Translations under genes and position numbers: made by a program
Source of the DNA: Clostridiales bacterium
GTDB lineage: Bacteria; Bacillota; Desulfotomaculia; Desulfotomaculales; VENG01
Length of the DNA stretch: 64,000 bases
Direction of reading: 5' to 3'
NCBI GenBank assembly: GCA_021736985.1
Contig: JAIPEW010000008.1
Coordinates: forward strand, 27,893 to 91,892
Notes under the pieces: generated by a model
Seen by the model: the letters and a program-made list of their open reading frames with translations, nothing else
Database searches by the model: none
What the model was told of the DNA's origin: nothing
In this document: one piece after another, positions 9,506 through 18,354 of the stretch
Layout: each line of letters opens with the position of its first letter
How positions within the stretch are numbered: the stretch's first letter is position 1

Positions 9506-10220
9506 GATTAAAAATTTGTACAAGTGTTTTAATGAATTAGAGGTGCTGCGTGATATCAATTGTCGAATAGCCTCCCGGGAAGTGGTGGTAGTCATCGGGC
9601 CTAGCGGCTCAGGGAAAAGTACTTTTCTACGCTGTATAAATATGTTGGAAAAGCCCTCATCAGGCGATGTCTCTATTAATGGTGTGTCTTTAACAGATCC
9701 TAAGACAAATATTAATGAAATGCGTCAGGAAGTTGGGATGGTGTTTCAGCAGTTTAACCTTTTTCCTCATAAAACGGTCATGGAAAATATAACTTTGGCC
9801 CCGGTAAGGGTACGCTCGTTAGGTAATAAGCAGGCAGAAGAAGTTGGTATGGAGCTTTTAGAGAAAGTAGGACTTAGCGATAAAGCCTATGCTTATCCTC
9901 AGAAGCTTTCCGGCGGGCAGCAGCAGAGAGCAGCTATTGCCAGGGCCCTGGCAATGCGCCCGGAGATAATGTTGTTTGATGAATGCACATCAGCCCTGGA
10001 CCCCGAAATGGTAGGCGATGTGCTGACTGTTATGAAAGATTTGGCACGTGAAGGTATGACCATGGTCGTTGTAACTCACGAAATGGGATTTGCCCGGGAA
10101 GTTGGAGATAGGGTTATCTTCATGGATGAAGGAATGATTGTTGGAGAAGGTACGCCAGAGCAAATATTTAATAATCCTTCTCATGAGCGTACCCAGGCTT
10201 TTTTAAGTAAGATATTATAG
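9498..10220 (+). CDS. Polar amino-acid ABC transporter, ATP-binding protein (GlnQ-like)
   Basis: A 240-aa ABC ATPase, the usual length for GlnQ/ArtM. Walker A is GPSGSGKST, the Q-loop [13 protein letters not shown], the signature LSGGQQQR, Walker B IMLFDE and the switch His in VVTHEM. The D-loop region reads [10 protein letters not shown] where most relatives have DEPTSALDPE, a conservative oddity. The GTG start lies inside the permease gene. It powers uptake with the two upstream products. A bidirectional terminator follows. Confidence 0.95.
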   Translation: MIEIKNLYKCFNELEVLRDINCRIASREVVVVIGPSGSGKSTFLRCINMLEKPSSGDVSINGVSLTDPKTNINEMRQEVGMVFQQFNLFPHKTVMENITLAPVRVRSLGNKQAEEVGMELLEKVGLSDKAYAYPQKLSGGQQQRAAIARALAMRPEIMLFDECTSALDPEMVGDVLTVMKDLAREGMTMVVVTHEMGFAREVGDRVIFMDEGMIVGEGTPEQIFNNPSHERTQAFLSKIL

Positions 10221-10256
10221 TTTGATGCTAGATTATTCCAGTTGTAATTTTTACTC

Positions 10257-10284
10257 AAAACCTGGCTTCCAGGTTTATTATTTT
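10257..10284. terminator. Bidirectional terminator between ABC ATPase and MFS genes
   Basis: AACCTGG (10259-10265) and CCAGGTT (10269-10275) form a 7-bp stem with a CTT loop; A-run before and T-rich stretch after allow use from both strands, which suits the two convergent genes. Confidence 0.7.
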
Positions 10285-10378
10285 ATATGAAAAGATTTTC
10301 GCTTACCGTTTATCCTGCAATTAGCAAATTTAGTTTAGCAGGGGTAGCTGGTAAGCCTAGTTAGTTAAAAGGGTTGTT

Positions 10379-11569
10379 TCACCTGGCAGTATCTTTATGG
10401 CTGCTAGGGGTTTTGAGAATTGTTGCGATAATGACGATACCAAATAAGGACAGGGCTGCACCGGCCCAAAAGGGCCCGTTGTATCCCGTGTAAGTAAATA
10501 TAATACCAATTACAACGGGGCCCAGTGTTTGCCCTAATCTCAACATTGTACCGTTTAAAGACATTAAAACACCCCTGTATTCCAGTGATACTAGTTCTGA
10601 TAAGTAAGTTTGTAAAACTGGTACAGTCAGTGCCTGAGAAGCGCCAAAAAGTATAACTGGTAACAGGAATAGCCACAAGTTATTTACAAAAGGAATAATT
10701 ATTAAAGATATTGTATAGCCTGAAAAGCCGGTAATGATAATGCTCTGCTTGTTAAAACGTTTATTAATTTTACCCAGCTGTGCTGAAACTAATGCTGTGC
10801 TTATAGATCCGGCGAATAAAAGTAGGCCTATTGTAAAAGAAGAAGCATTGAATACCTGTCCCAGTAGAATGCTAAAATATGTCAAATAGCTCCCGTAAAG
10901 TATTATGAATATAAGTATTCCAATAGTAAAGATGCCTATTACTTTTTTGTTTTTTATATCTTTCCAGGCACCTTTTAAGTAATGCTTAAGTTTTTGTTCA
11001 CTTTCAGGCTCGGGGTTTTTGAGATATTTCCATATAACCAGGACAAGCGGCAGAGACAGCCAGGGCAAAAGAAAAGGATAATACCAGGCAAATGTAGCCA
11101 GGATGCCGCCTATGATGGGATAAAAAGCTGTGCCTATACTGAGTATGCTAGCATTGAGTCCCATAGCCCGGGCCCTTTGGGTTCCCTGGTATAAATCACC
11201 GATAATAGTAATATTTAAAGATCCTAACGGGGCCCCGCCAATACCTTGCAGCGTGCGAAGAACAAGCAGGGTATTAAAGTCAGAGGTAAATCCACACAGT
11301 CCTCCTGCTGTGCCAAATAGCAATAAAGAGGGCAGCAGTATTCTTTTACGGCCTATTCTGTCTGCAGTTATCCCGTAGAAAGGAGTTAAAAAAACTCCCG
11401 GTAGTGTAAAAAAAGTAATTAAGAGTCCTACCTGGGTCTCAGAAAGGTTGAGCTCAGACATTATTTTGGGAAAAGCCGGGGTAATGCTGGATACTCCTAG
11501 CACAGCCATTAAAGTTATCCCAAAGATAATAAGTAAATTAGTGTCAAATGAATTTGCGTTTTTGTTCAA
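10379..11569 (-). CDS. MFS transporter, DHA1-type drug/solute exporter
   Basis: A 396-aa major facilitator with about twelve transmembrane helices. Between helices 2 and 3 the MFS motif A is present (GITADRIGRKRIL) and the N-terminal SSITPAFPKI segment is typical of proton-coupled DHA1 exporters. Substrate cannot be inferred. The start is TTG 11569, preceded by AAGGAG. It is divergently oriented from the nuclease gene and transcribed alone. Confidence 0.88.
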   Translation of the reverse strand: MNKNANSFDTNLLIIFGITLMAVLGVSSITPAFPKIMSELNLSETQVGLLITFFTLPGVFLTPFYGITADRIGRKRILLPSLLLFGTAGGLCGFTSDFNTLLVLRTLQGIGGAPLGSLNITIIGDLYQGTQRARAMGLNASILSIGTAFYPIIGGILATFAWYYPFLLPWLSLPLVLVIWKYLKNPEPESEQKLKHYLKGAWKDIKNKKVIGIFTIGILIFIILYGSYLTYFSILLGQVFNASSFTIGLLLFAGSISTALVSAQLGKINKRFNKQSIIITGFSGYTISLIIIPFVNNLWLFLLPVILFGASQALTVPVLQTYLSELVSLEYRGVLMSLNGTMLRLGQTLGPVVIGIIFTYTGYNGPFWAGAALSLFGIVIIATILKTPSSHKDTAR

Positions 11570-11703
11570 AATAAGTTCTCCTTGTAAATACTGTCTTATT
11601 AGTGTAACATTTTTTAGGTAAATAATTATATCAGTATATTTATAAGTGCAATAGAAATTACACCAGTTAGTACTGATTTTTGTAGGATAAGAAAAGGAGG
11701 TGT

Positions 11704-12390
11704 TTGCTGCTGAAAACGGGCAGGTTTGTGGTAATTATAATTTTTTGCTTTATAATTTTTTGTGCCGGGTGTACTGGCGAACAAGATTCAGAGCAAAAAC
11801 TTATACCTGCTACTGTAACCCGCGTAGTGGATGGGGATACGCTGCATGTAATAATGCCGGGCGGGAAAAAAGAAAAACTGCGTCTAATTGGTATAGACAC
11901 CCCGGAATCCACCCGGGAAATAGAGCCCTATGGAAAAAAAGCTTCTTCTTATACTAAAAACAGGTTAGACGGTGAAAAAATATGGTTAGAAAAAGATGTT
12001 GAAGAGCGAGACCGGTACAACAGGTTTCTGGTTTATATCTGGCTTAGTGAACCTGAAAAGAAGATAAAAGAAGAAGTGCGGGAAAAAATGTTTAATGCCG
12101 AGCTGCTCTTGAAGGGCTATGCACAGTTGATGACTGTACCGCCGAATGTAAAATATGTTGATTATTTTAAAGAATACCAGCGAGAAGCTCGTAAAGCGGA
12201 TAGAGGCCTGTGGGAGCTTAAGGAAGAAAATACTGAAGATTACTATGTAGGCAGCAAAAACAGCGATAAATTTCACCGCCCTGGCTGTAAGTGGGCTCAA
12301 AAAATAGATGAAGATAATCTATTAAGATTTGAATCAAGGGATGAGGCTTATGACGCAGGTTATCAGCCCTGCGAGTGGTGTGATCCATAA
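11704..12390 (+). CDS. Secreted thermonuclease-like lipoprotein with C-terminal Ada-like zinc motif
   Basis: A 228-aa exported protein. A lipoprotein signal ends in CAGC with the lipidated Cys at about 23. The staphylococcal-nuclease domain (about 35-170) keeps the active-site pattern VVDGDTL, LRLIGIDTPES and RDRYNRFLVYIW. The last 50 residues (FHRPGCKWAQKI then GYQPCEWCDP) form a Cys-rich Ada-type metal-binding tail, a known companion of such nucleases. It probably degrades extracellular DNA at the cell surface. The TTG at 11704 lies very close to AAGGAGG, so the true start may be a CTG at 11707 or 11710. Confidence 0.88.
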   Translation: MLLKTGRFVVIIIFCFIIFCAGCTGEQDSEQKLIPATVTRVVDGDTLHVIMPGGKKEKLRLIGIDTPESTREIEPYGKKASSYTKNRLDGEKIWLEKDVEERDRYNRFLVYIWLSEPEKKIKEEVREKMFNAELLLKGYAQLMTVPPNVKYVDYFKEYQREARKADRGLWELKEENTEDYYVGSKNSDKFHRPGCKWAQKIDEDNLLRFESRDEAYDAGYQPCEWCDP

Positions 12391-12453
12391 GAATGTAATA
12401 ATATAATATAAATATGTTATAAATTAAATCTTATTTCTATATGATCGGAGTGT

Positions 12454-13965
12454 ATGAAATTGCTGGTATGCGATTTTTTATTAAGGTCAGCGGATAAATA
12501 TCCTGAACATTCTGCAATTATTTATCAGGACAGAGAGGTAAATTACAGTGAGTTAGCTCAAAAGGTTGGACGTCTTGCTGCTGGTCTTAAAGCAGAGAAT
12601 ATAAAACCCGGTGAATACGTGGCAATCTTGATGCCAAACCACCTGGAGTATTCTGTGAGTTATTTGGCTCTTAATTTTCTCGGTGCCCCGGTAGTTCCAA
12701 TAAATCCATTACTTAAAGAACAGGAAATCTCTTATATACTAAGTGATAGCAAAGCAGTTGCCGTTATTACAATACCTCCATTTGTACCGGTAATCAAAAA
12801 TATACAGAACGAACTTCCTTTTATGCGTAAAATAATTGTTATGGGAGAAGAAGATGATGGTGACCTGGTTAAATACGAAAAACTCTTTGACCAGCAGCCT
12901 GACTTAAATAGGCCGCGGGTAAGTGAAGATGATGTCTCAGCTTGTTTGTACACTTCTGGTACTACCGGTAAACCTAAAGGTGTTATGCTGACGCATAATA
13001 ACCTAGTTTTTGATACTGAAGCAGTGACAAGTGCCATTGGAGTGGATTACCGGGAGCGTTATTTAGGTGTGCTTCCCTTTTACCATGCTTTTGCCGAAAC
13101 AGTCTGTATACTGGCGCCTTTGTGTACCGGGGCTTCAGTAGTTATTTTAGAGCAGTTTTTACCGCACAAGGTATTAGAAGCTATAAATAAACACAGAGTA
13201 ACTATATTTCCTGCAGTTCCGGCCATGTATGCAGCTATTTTAAGGGTTACAAAAGATGCTTCTCCGGAAGAACTGGAGTCTTTATATATGTTTGTGTCCG
13301 GGGGATCAGCAATGCCGTTGGAGATGATGCGAACGCTGGAAGATAAATACGGTATAATAGTTATTGAAGGAAATGGTCCAACAGAAACATCGCCTATATC
13401 TTATGTTAACCGGCTTGAAAAGCGCAAACATGGTTCAGTAGGCCCGCCTTTACCGGAGGTAGAGGTGAAAATAGTTGATAAAGAAGATAATGAAGTACCA
13501 ACTGGAAATATAGGTGAAATTACTGTGAAAGGTGATAATGTAATGAAAGGATATTTAAACCTGCCGGAAGTTACTGCACAATCAATACACAGCGGATGGT
13601 TTCATACCGGAGACCTGGGTAAAAAAGATGAAGATAATTATGTATATATAGTAGATCGCAAAAAAGATTTAATCATTGTAGGCGGGTTTAATGTGTACCC
13701 GAGGGAAGTTGAAGAAGTGTTATACACTCATCCAGCTGTTGCAGAAACAGCTGTGGTTGGGATGCCGGATAAATTGCGTGGAGAAGTGCCAAAAGCTTAT
13801 GTGGTTCTTAATCCCGGATGCAGTTTAACAAAGAATGAAGTCACTAGTTTCTGCCGTGAAAATATTGCCAATTATAAATGTCCCAGGGACGTTGAATTCA
13901 GGGATGAATTACCCAGGGGAGCAAGTTCCAAAATATTAAAAAGAATGTTAAGGGAAGAATATTAA
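12454..13965 (+). CDS. Long-chain fatty acid-CoA ligase (AMP-binding, LcfB/FadD-like)
   Basis: A 503-aa adenylate-forming enzyme of normal length. The AMP-binding P-loop is YTSGTTGKPKGVMLTH (about 166-181), with NGPTETSP, the hinge TGDLG and DRKKDLIIVGGFNVYPREVE, and the C-terminal catalytic Lys in GASSKILKR. It activates a carboxylic acid, most likely a fatty acid, to acyl-CoA with ATP. Chain-length preference cannot be read. It stands alone and ends at a shared convergent terminator. Confidence 0.9.
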   Translation: MKLLVCDFLLRSADKYPEHSAIIYQDREVNYSELAQKVGRLAAGLKAENIKPGEYVAILMPNHLEYSVSYLALNFLGAPVVPINPLLKEQEISYILSDSKAVAVITIPPFVPVIKNIQNELPFMRKIIVMGEEDDGDLVKYEKLFDQQPDLNRPRVSEDDVSACLYTSGTTGKPKGVMLTHNNLVFDTEAVTSAIGVDYRERYLGVLPFYHAFAETVCILAPLCTGASVVILEQFLPHKVLEAINKHRVTIFPAVPAMYAAILRVTKDASPEELESLYMFVSGGSAMPLEMMRTLEDKYGIIVIEGNGPTETSPISYVNRLEKRKHGSVGPPLPEVEVKIVDKEDNEVPTGNIGEITVKGDNVMKGYLNLPEVTAQSIHSGWFHTGDLGKKDEDNYVYIVDRKKDLIIVGGFNVYPREVEEVLYTHPAVAETAVVGMPDKLRGEVPKAYVVLNPGCSLTKNEVTSFCRENIANYKCPRDVEFRDELPRGASSKILKRMLREEY

Positions 13966-13990
13966 TATTTTAATAACAGTCATAAATAAT

Positions 13991-14024
13991 AAAGTGGCAC
14001 TTTTATTTAAAGTGCCACTTTATT
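13991..14024. terminator. Bidirectional terminator between acyl-CoA ligase and GNAT genes
   Basis: A 13-bp perfect inverted repeat, AAAGTGGCACTTT (13991-14003) and AAAGTGCCACTTT (14009-14021), with a 5-base loop. The flanking A/T runs suit termination from both sides; the right arm overlaps the 3' end of the minus-strand GNAT gene. Confidence 0.8.
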
Positions 14025-14594
14025 ATTTGTATCGTGAAATTTATAAGTTGTAATTTTATTGTCGATCCTGTTCTTGTATTGGTCATTATATTCCATTTTA
14101 GTCCACTTTATATCACTGAATTGTACTTTAAAGCCTAGCTTTTTATACAGAGATAAAGCAGGTTTATTGTTGTTACCTACCCAGAGGCCTATGTTATAAG
14201 TGCCGCTTTGGGTTAGGTAATTTATTCCGGTCCTTAGTAAGTTATAGCCTATTTTATGCCCCTTTAGTTCGTATTTAACTGCAAATTCATGTATTTCACC
14301 TACGGGTTCATTATTGCGCGTTTCCCAATTCCTATCCAGAATTATAAATCCTTCAATCATTTCTTTACATCTTGCAACTAAAATTTCTGGTGTACCTTTT
14401 TCCCAGAAATGAAGCAGATAGTTATATACACTCTTTCCCATAGTATCTGCATATTCCGGGTAATCCCTGTACGCATTGTTATAAATGCTAGCAAGATAAG
14501 AAATTTTTTTCCTGGGATAACTTAACTTCGTAATACTTGTTTTTCTGGTTAACCATCGTCGGTCGTAGTCGCCGGTATCCATGCTGGCACACAC
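14007..14594 (-). CDS. GNAT-family N-acetyltransferase
   Basis: A 195-aa acetyltransferase. The acetyl-CoA loop lies in ELKGHKIGYNLLRTGINYL, and the C-terminal NNKPALSLYKKLGFKVQF is the classic GNAT motif B. It should transfer acetyl from acetyl-CoA to an amine on an unknown acceptor. GTG 14594 is preceded at 11 bases by GGGAGG; an ATG at 14582 is the alternative. Its last codons are built into the shared terminator stem. It is transcribed alone toward the acyl-CoA ligase gene. Confidence 0.82.
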   Translation of the reverse strand: MCASMDTGDYDRRWLTRKTSITKLSYPRKKISYLASIYNNAYRDYPEYADTMGKSVYNYLLHFWEKGTPEILVARCKEMIEGFIILDRNWETRNNEPVGEIHEFAVKYELKGHKIGYNLLRTGINYLTQSGTYNIGLWVGNNNKPALSLYKKLGFKVQFSDIKWTKMEYNDQYKNRIDNKITTYKFHDTNNKVAL

Positions 14595-15473
14595 GGATTT
14601 TCAAACCTCCCATATTTTTTAAATTTTGAGTCTTTAATTTTAATTTTTAGTTTATTTACATTAATAATATAACAATATAATTATTAAATATCAATAAATC
14701 TTAAATTTAACCGGCAGCATTAATACGTTTTAAAGAATGGTCAATACCTTTTGTGATTTCAAAACTAAAATTTTAATAAATAAATGTTTTATATTTTACT
14801 TTATTAAATTACATAATCTTAGTTAACTTGGTTTATCATATAAAAAATTACAGTTATTAGTATGATTACATTAAGAGAGCATTCCTGTAATGAAATAAAT
14901 AATGTTTGAATAAAAAAGTACCTCTTGCTCAAAATAGGTATCGTTGCACAACGACACCTATTTTGAGCAGATGAGGTATTTACTATGAAGTATAATCAAA
15001 ATTATAAAATTGTAATGGCAAGGAACTGGAAAAGAACAGTTTAGTAATTTCGTTGCAGGAAGCAGCCTGAGCAGAATATTTGGGTTTACACTATAACGTT
15101 GATAAATTCTTTAAATGCGTTAATCATAATAATAGGAGCACGGATATGCCAGTCGTTACATAAAACCATTTGAGCCTAGGCCCTTCGAGGAGCTTATCTG
15201 GCCTCAACCCTCTGGAGGTAGAGCGAAGGAATGTAGAGGGTCATAAGGACCTCGTGAGATATGGAAGGGTAAACTACTAGGGGTAATGTGGAGATCCAAT
15301 GTACCATCATTTTTTCCAAACAAAGCAACCCCCTATTGATGGGTATACCTGACTTACAGATAATTGCATTACTTCAACTTTTATCTATCGCTTAAATTGT
15401 TGATAGTAACAAAATTTTGAGAATGAGTGAGTATATAGAAGAAAAATGAATTATAAAGAGGGAGGGCAAATAA
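14595..15473. other. Long gene-free stretch with palindrome and possible mobile-element debris
   Basis: About 880 bases without a supportable gene. The left part is very A+T-rich. A 60-bp palindrome sits at 14919-14978. Directly after it an ATG at 14984 opens MKYNQNYKIVMARNWKRTV and stops; the other frames nearby (KELEKNSLVISLQEAA, then AEYLGLHYNVDKFFKC after a stop) look like broken coding sequence. From 15170 to 15310 a G+C-richer, purine-rich block contains CCCTCT/AGAGGG and other short pairings that could fold. It may be the wreck of an insertion sequence or a structured RNA; I could not decide. Confidence 0.4.
14919..14978. repeat. 60-bp near-perfect palindrome
   Basis: The arms TGCTCAAAATAGGT and ACCTATTTTGAGCA, plus TCGTTG/CAACGA around a CA centre, pair with one mismatch; TACCTC and GAGGTA extend the outer end. 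On the minus strand it is followed by CTTTTTTATTC, so it could terminate minus-strand transcription, but no minus-strand gene lies to its right. It precedes a broken ORF and may insulate a former mobile element. Confidence 0.75.
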
Positions 15474-15635
15474 ATTTTTCAGTTAAATAAATTTAGAGAG
15501 TTATTAACTTTTCACCCCCCGCATAAAGAAGATGCTTTTGGTGATGACGAACATGATAACGAATCTGATGATAATTATATTGGATTAAGTTCCCGGGATG
15601 AAAGTGATCCGGGAGAAAAAAAGTCAAGAGGAAGA
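15474..15635 (+). other. gerA: Probable true N-terminal extension of gerA, with an ATT start
   Basis: The gerA frame is open for 54 codons before the first GTG. It reads FQLNKFRELLTFHPPH, then an acidic stretch and SRDESDPGEKK, which has the look of the hydrophilic N-terminus of GerA-type proteins. The first codon after the in-frame TAA is ATT at 15474, placed about 6 bases after GAGGGAGGG. Either ATT is used as start, as known for infC, or a base change destroyed an ATG. Inference, but the ribosome-binding site is well placed. Confidence 0.6.
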
Positions 15636-17252
15636 GTGAAGCCAAAACCCTTAATTTCTAATGATAACGGTTCGTCTCGTGAAAGTAAGGATAATGAGCC
15701 TATCATTAATACAGGTAATTTAGAAATTACCGGCTGTTTGGATGAAGATACCGCTTTTTTAAGGAAGGCTTTTCATGTCCCTAAAAACAAAGATGTGATT
15801 TTTAGGGAGTTTTCCCTGGGGATAAATCCTCCTGTAAGGGCGAATGCCGTTTATATTGAAGGCCTAACAGATAAGGCACTGCAGGATGATTCGGTTTTTC
15901 AACCTTTGATGCTGTTAAGTCGGCTGAGATGGGATACCGAAGAAGGGGAATTGCATGAAATAGTGCATAAAAAATTGCTTCCTGGAAATCAAATTAAAGT
16001 AGTAAGCGAATATAGAAAAGTTATTGATGGCATTTTGAGCGGGGACACTGCCATTTTATTTGATGGTGGGAAAAAAGCATTAATAATGGAAACAAAAGGG
16101 TGGGAGCACCGTTCTGTTGAGCAGCCAGGGATTGAGAGGGTGGTTAGGGGCCCTCACGAGGCTTTTACAGAAACTTACCGGGTAAACACTGCATTAATTC
16201 GCAAGGCTTTTCACAGCCCGGACCTGGTGACCGAGATGGTAAAGCTTGGTTACAAGGATAGAAAGAATTGCGGTATGATGTACCTGCAGGGTGTAGTTAA
16301 CCCGAAATTAGTAAAAGAGGCCAAGAAGCGTTTGGATCAGATAAAAACAGATTACATAGGTGCCAGCGGTTTATTGGAGCAGTTCATGGAAAATAATACT
16401 TTTGCTCTTGCCCCGCAGGTACTGACAACAGAACGCCCGGATAGGGTGATCAATCATATAATTGAAGGTAGGATAGCTATAATATTAGACGGGTCTCCGC
16501 ATGTATTAATATTACCTATGACATTTTTAAGTATATTACAGACAGCTGAAGATGCTTACTTGAGGTGGCCTTATGGATCAATACTTCGTATTATACGTGC
16601 GTTAGGTGTTTTTTTAGGTCTTTTTTTACCTGGAATATATATAGCAGTAACTGCTTATCACCATGAAATGATACCTACTGATTTGTTATTAGCTATTGCA
16701 GGTTCCAGGGAACAGGTGCCTTTCCCCGGTGTAGTAGAGGTCTTAATTATGGAGTTATCTTTTGAATTAATCAGGGAGGCTGGTATAAGAATCCCCGGGC
16801 TTATAGGTACTACCCTGGGTATTGTAGGAGCTTTAATACTTGGACAGGCTGCTGTTGCTGCAAAAATAGTTAGTCCCATTTTAATTGTCGTTGTAGCTGT
16901 GACTGCTATCGGTTCTTTTACAATTCCCAATCATAATCTGGTAATGTCAATACGTTTCGTGCGGTTTATTTATATTATCTTAGGGGCTACATTGGGAGTC
17001 TGGGGGCTAGTGTTGGGATTTTTTATTCACCTGAATCACCTTGCAAGCTTAAAATCTTTTCAAGTTCCATTTCTTTCACCTATGGGAGGACACCCGGCCG
17101 GGCCCGGAACAGATATTTTCTGGAGGAGGCCTGTCTGGGAACAAAAAGGGAGGCCCGGTTTTATAGATCCGCTGCAGGATAAGGTACAACCAAATGTTAG
17201 CCGTTATGGGGGGAATCGCAATAAGGGAGGAAAACCCGGTGACGATAGTTAA
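15636..17252 (+). CDS. gerA: Spore germination protein GerA (GerAA/KA family)
   Basis: A 538-aa protein from the first standard start (GTG 15636), 592 aa if the upstream extension is included. The N-terminal half is the hydrophilic germinant-receptor A domain (DEDTAFLRKAFHVP, NPPVRANAVYIEG, GDTAILFDGGKKALI, RGPHEAFTETYRVNTALIRK); about five membrane helices occupy residues 315-470, with the conserved FPGVVEVLIMELSFELIREAG and PNHNLVMSIR. A Pro/Gly-rich cytoplasmic tail follows. It is the A subunit of a nutrient germinant receptor in the spore inner membrane. The tail overlaps gerB by 14 bases. Confidence 0.93.
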   Translation: MKPKPLISNDNGSSRESKDNEPIINTGNLEITGCLDEDTAFLRKAFHVPKNKDVIFREFSLGINPPVRANAVYIEGLTDKALQDDSVFQPLMLLSRLRWDTEEGELHEIVHKKLLPGNQIKVVSEYRKVIDGILSGDTAILFDGGKKALIMETKGWEHRSVEQPGIERVVRGPHEAFTETYRVNTALIRKAFHSPDLVTEMVKLGYKDRKNCGMMYLQGVVNPKLVKEAKKRLDQIKTDYIGASGLLEQFMENNTFALAPQVLTTERPDRVINHIIEGRIAIILDGSPHVLILPMTFLSILQTAEDAYLRWPYGSILRIIRALGVFLGLFLPGIYIAVTAYHHEMIPTDLLLAIAGSREQVPFPGVVEVLIMELSFELIREAGIRIPGLIGTTLGIVGALILGQAAVAAKIVSPILIVVVAVTAIGSFTIPNHNLVMSIRFVRFIYIILGATLGVWGLVLGFFIHLNHLASLKSFQVPFLSPMGGHPAGPGTDIFWRRPVWEQKGRPGFIDPLQDKVQPNVSRYGGNRNKGGKPGDDS

Positions 17253-18354
17253 TGAAGGGCGTATAGGTGTTGGAGAAGCAATTTTTATTACAGTTGTATT
17301 TATTATTGCCAAGATATTTCTTACTTTCCCGGCCTACATGGTGTATTTAGGAGATTCTGCTGCATGGATGGTAATGCTGCTGGGGATTGTATTAAGCCTG
17401 TTTGCATTTCTCCCGCTTATCTATCTTTTAAACAGATTTCCCGGCAGAACTATTGTAGAGGTAGGAAATGAATTGGTGGGGCCCTACATCAACTTGTTTT
17501 TTTGTCTGGGGTACCTGTTTTTTTTATTAGCAGTTGAATCCATGGTGGCCCGCCAGTTTGCTGAACGCGCGCTAACAGTTGCAATTCCAGATTTACCGGT
17601 GAGCATAGCTATAATTGGGTTATTATTTGGGGCTGTATTAGCAACATACTTCGGATTAGAAAGTATTGGGCGCAGCACTAGAATATCTTTTTATATTGTG
17701 GGATTAATGTTTGTACTAGTAATTATCTTGACAAATCAATACTGGGAAACAAATAACCTGTTTCCTGTTTTAGGTCTGGGAGCGGATAATATTTTAACAG
17801 GAGGATTGTTAAGCGTTTCCAGTTTTTATGAAATATTTGTAATTGCAGTAATTTATCCTGCTATAAAAAACTCTAATAGTAAAATATTAAGATATGGAAT
17901 AACCAGCCTGGTTATATCAGGGGTAATCATGCTGTTGACAGTGCTGGCATTTATTTTAGTATTTCCGCCAGTTTTAGGGAAAGAGATGTCACTACCTACA
18001 TTTGAAATGGCCAGGCTGATAAGTTATGGCGGTTTTTTCGAAAGAATGGAGGTTGTTTTTTTACCAATGTGGGGAATAGCAGCTCTTCTAAAATTAACCA
18101 TAGGTTTATATGCAATTGTAGCTATAATTACACGTATGCTTAGACTACCGTATTACCGTCCCTTTATATTACCCAGTGCTGTAATAATAATATCTCTATC
18201 ATTAATACCTTCCAATGTCAGTACTGCTTTATATGTAGATGAAAAAATAATTAGAGTGTGGGGATGGATACCTACTTTTGCCTTGCCTGCAATACTGCTT
18301 ATTATAGCAATATTGCGCAGAAAGGGTAGAGTGCTAAATGAAAAAACTACTTAG
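17239..18354 (+). CDS. gerB: Spore germination protein GerB (permease-like subunit)
   Basis: A 371-aa integral membrane protein with about ten helices, an APC-superfamily relative. I use GTG 17239, which follows GGGAGGAAA, rather than the track start at 17194. It would form the ligand-binding B subunit of the germinant receptor with the GerA and GerC products; the germinant is unknown. It overlaps gerA by 14 bases and gerC by 17, so the three subunits are made by coupled translation. Confidence 0.92.
   Translation: MTIVNEGRIGVGEAIFITVVFIIAKIFLTFPAYMVYLGDSAAWMVMLLGIVLSLFAFLPLIYLLNRFPGRTIVEVGNELVGPYINLFFCLGYLFFLLAVESMVARQFAERALTVAIPDLPVSIAIIGLLFGAVLATYFGLESIGRSTRISFYIVGLMFVLVIILTNQYWETNNLFPVLGLGADNILTGGLLSVSSFYEIFVIAVIYPAIKNSNSKILRYGITSLVISGVIMLLTVLAFILVFPPVLGKEMSLPTFEMARLISYGGFFERMEVVFLPMWGIAALLKLTIGLYAIVAIITRMLRLPYYRPFILPSAVIIISLSLIPSNVSTALYVDEKIIRVWGWIPTFALPAILLIIAILRRKGRVLNEKTT

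Noticed and set aside
15400-15473. Sigma-G promoter directly before gerA
   Set aside because: The only CATnnTA-like -10 would place the transcript start at the start codon itself; no good -35.
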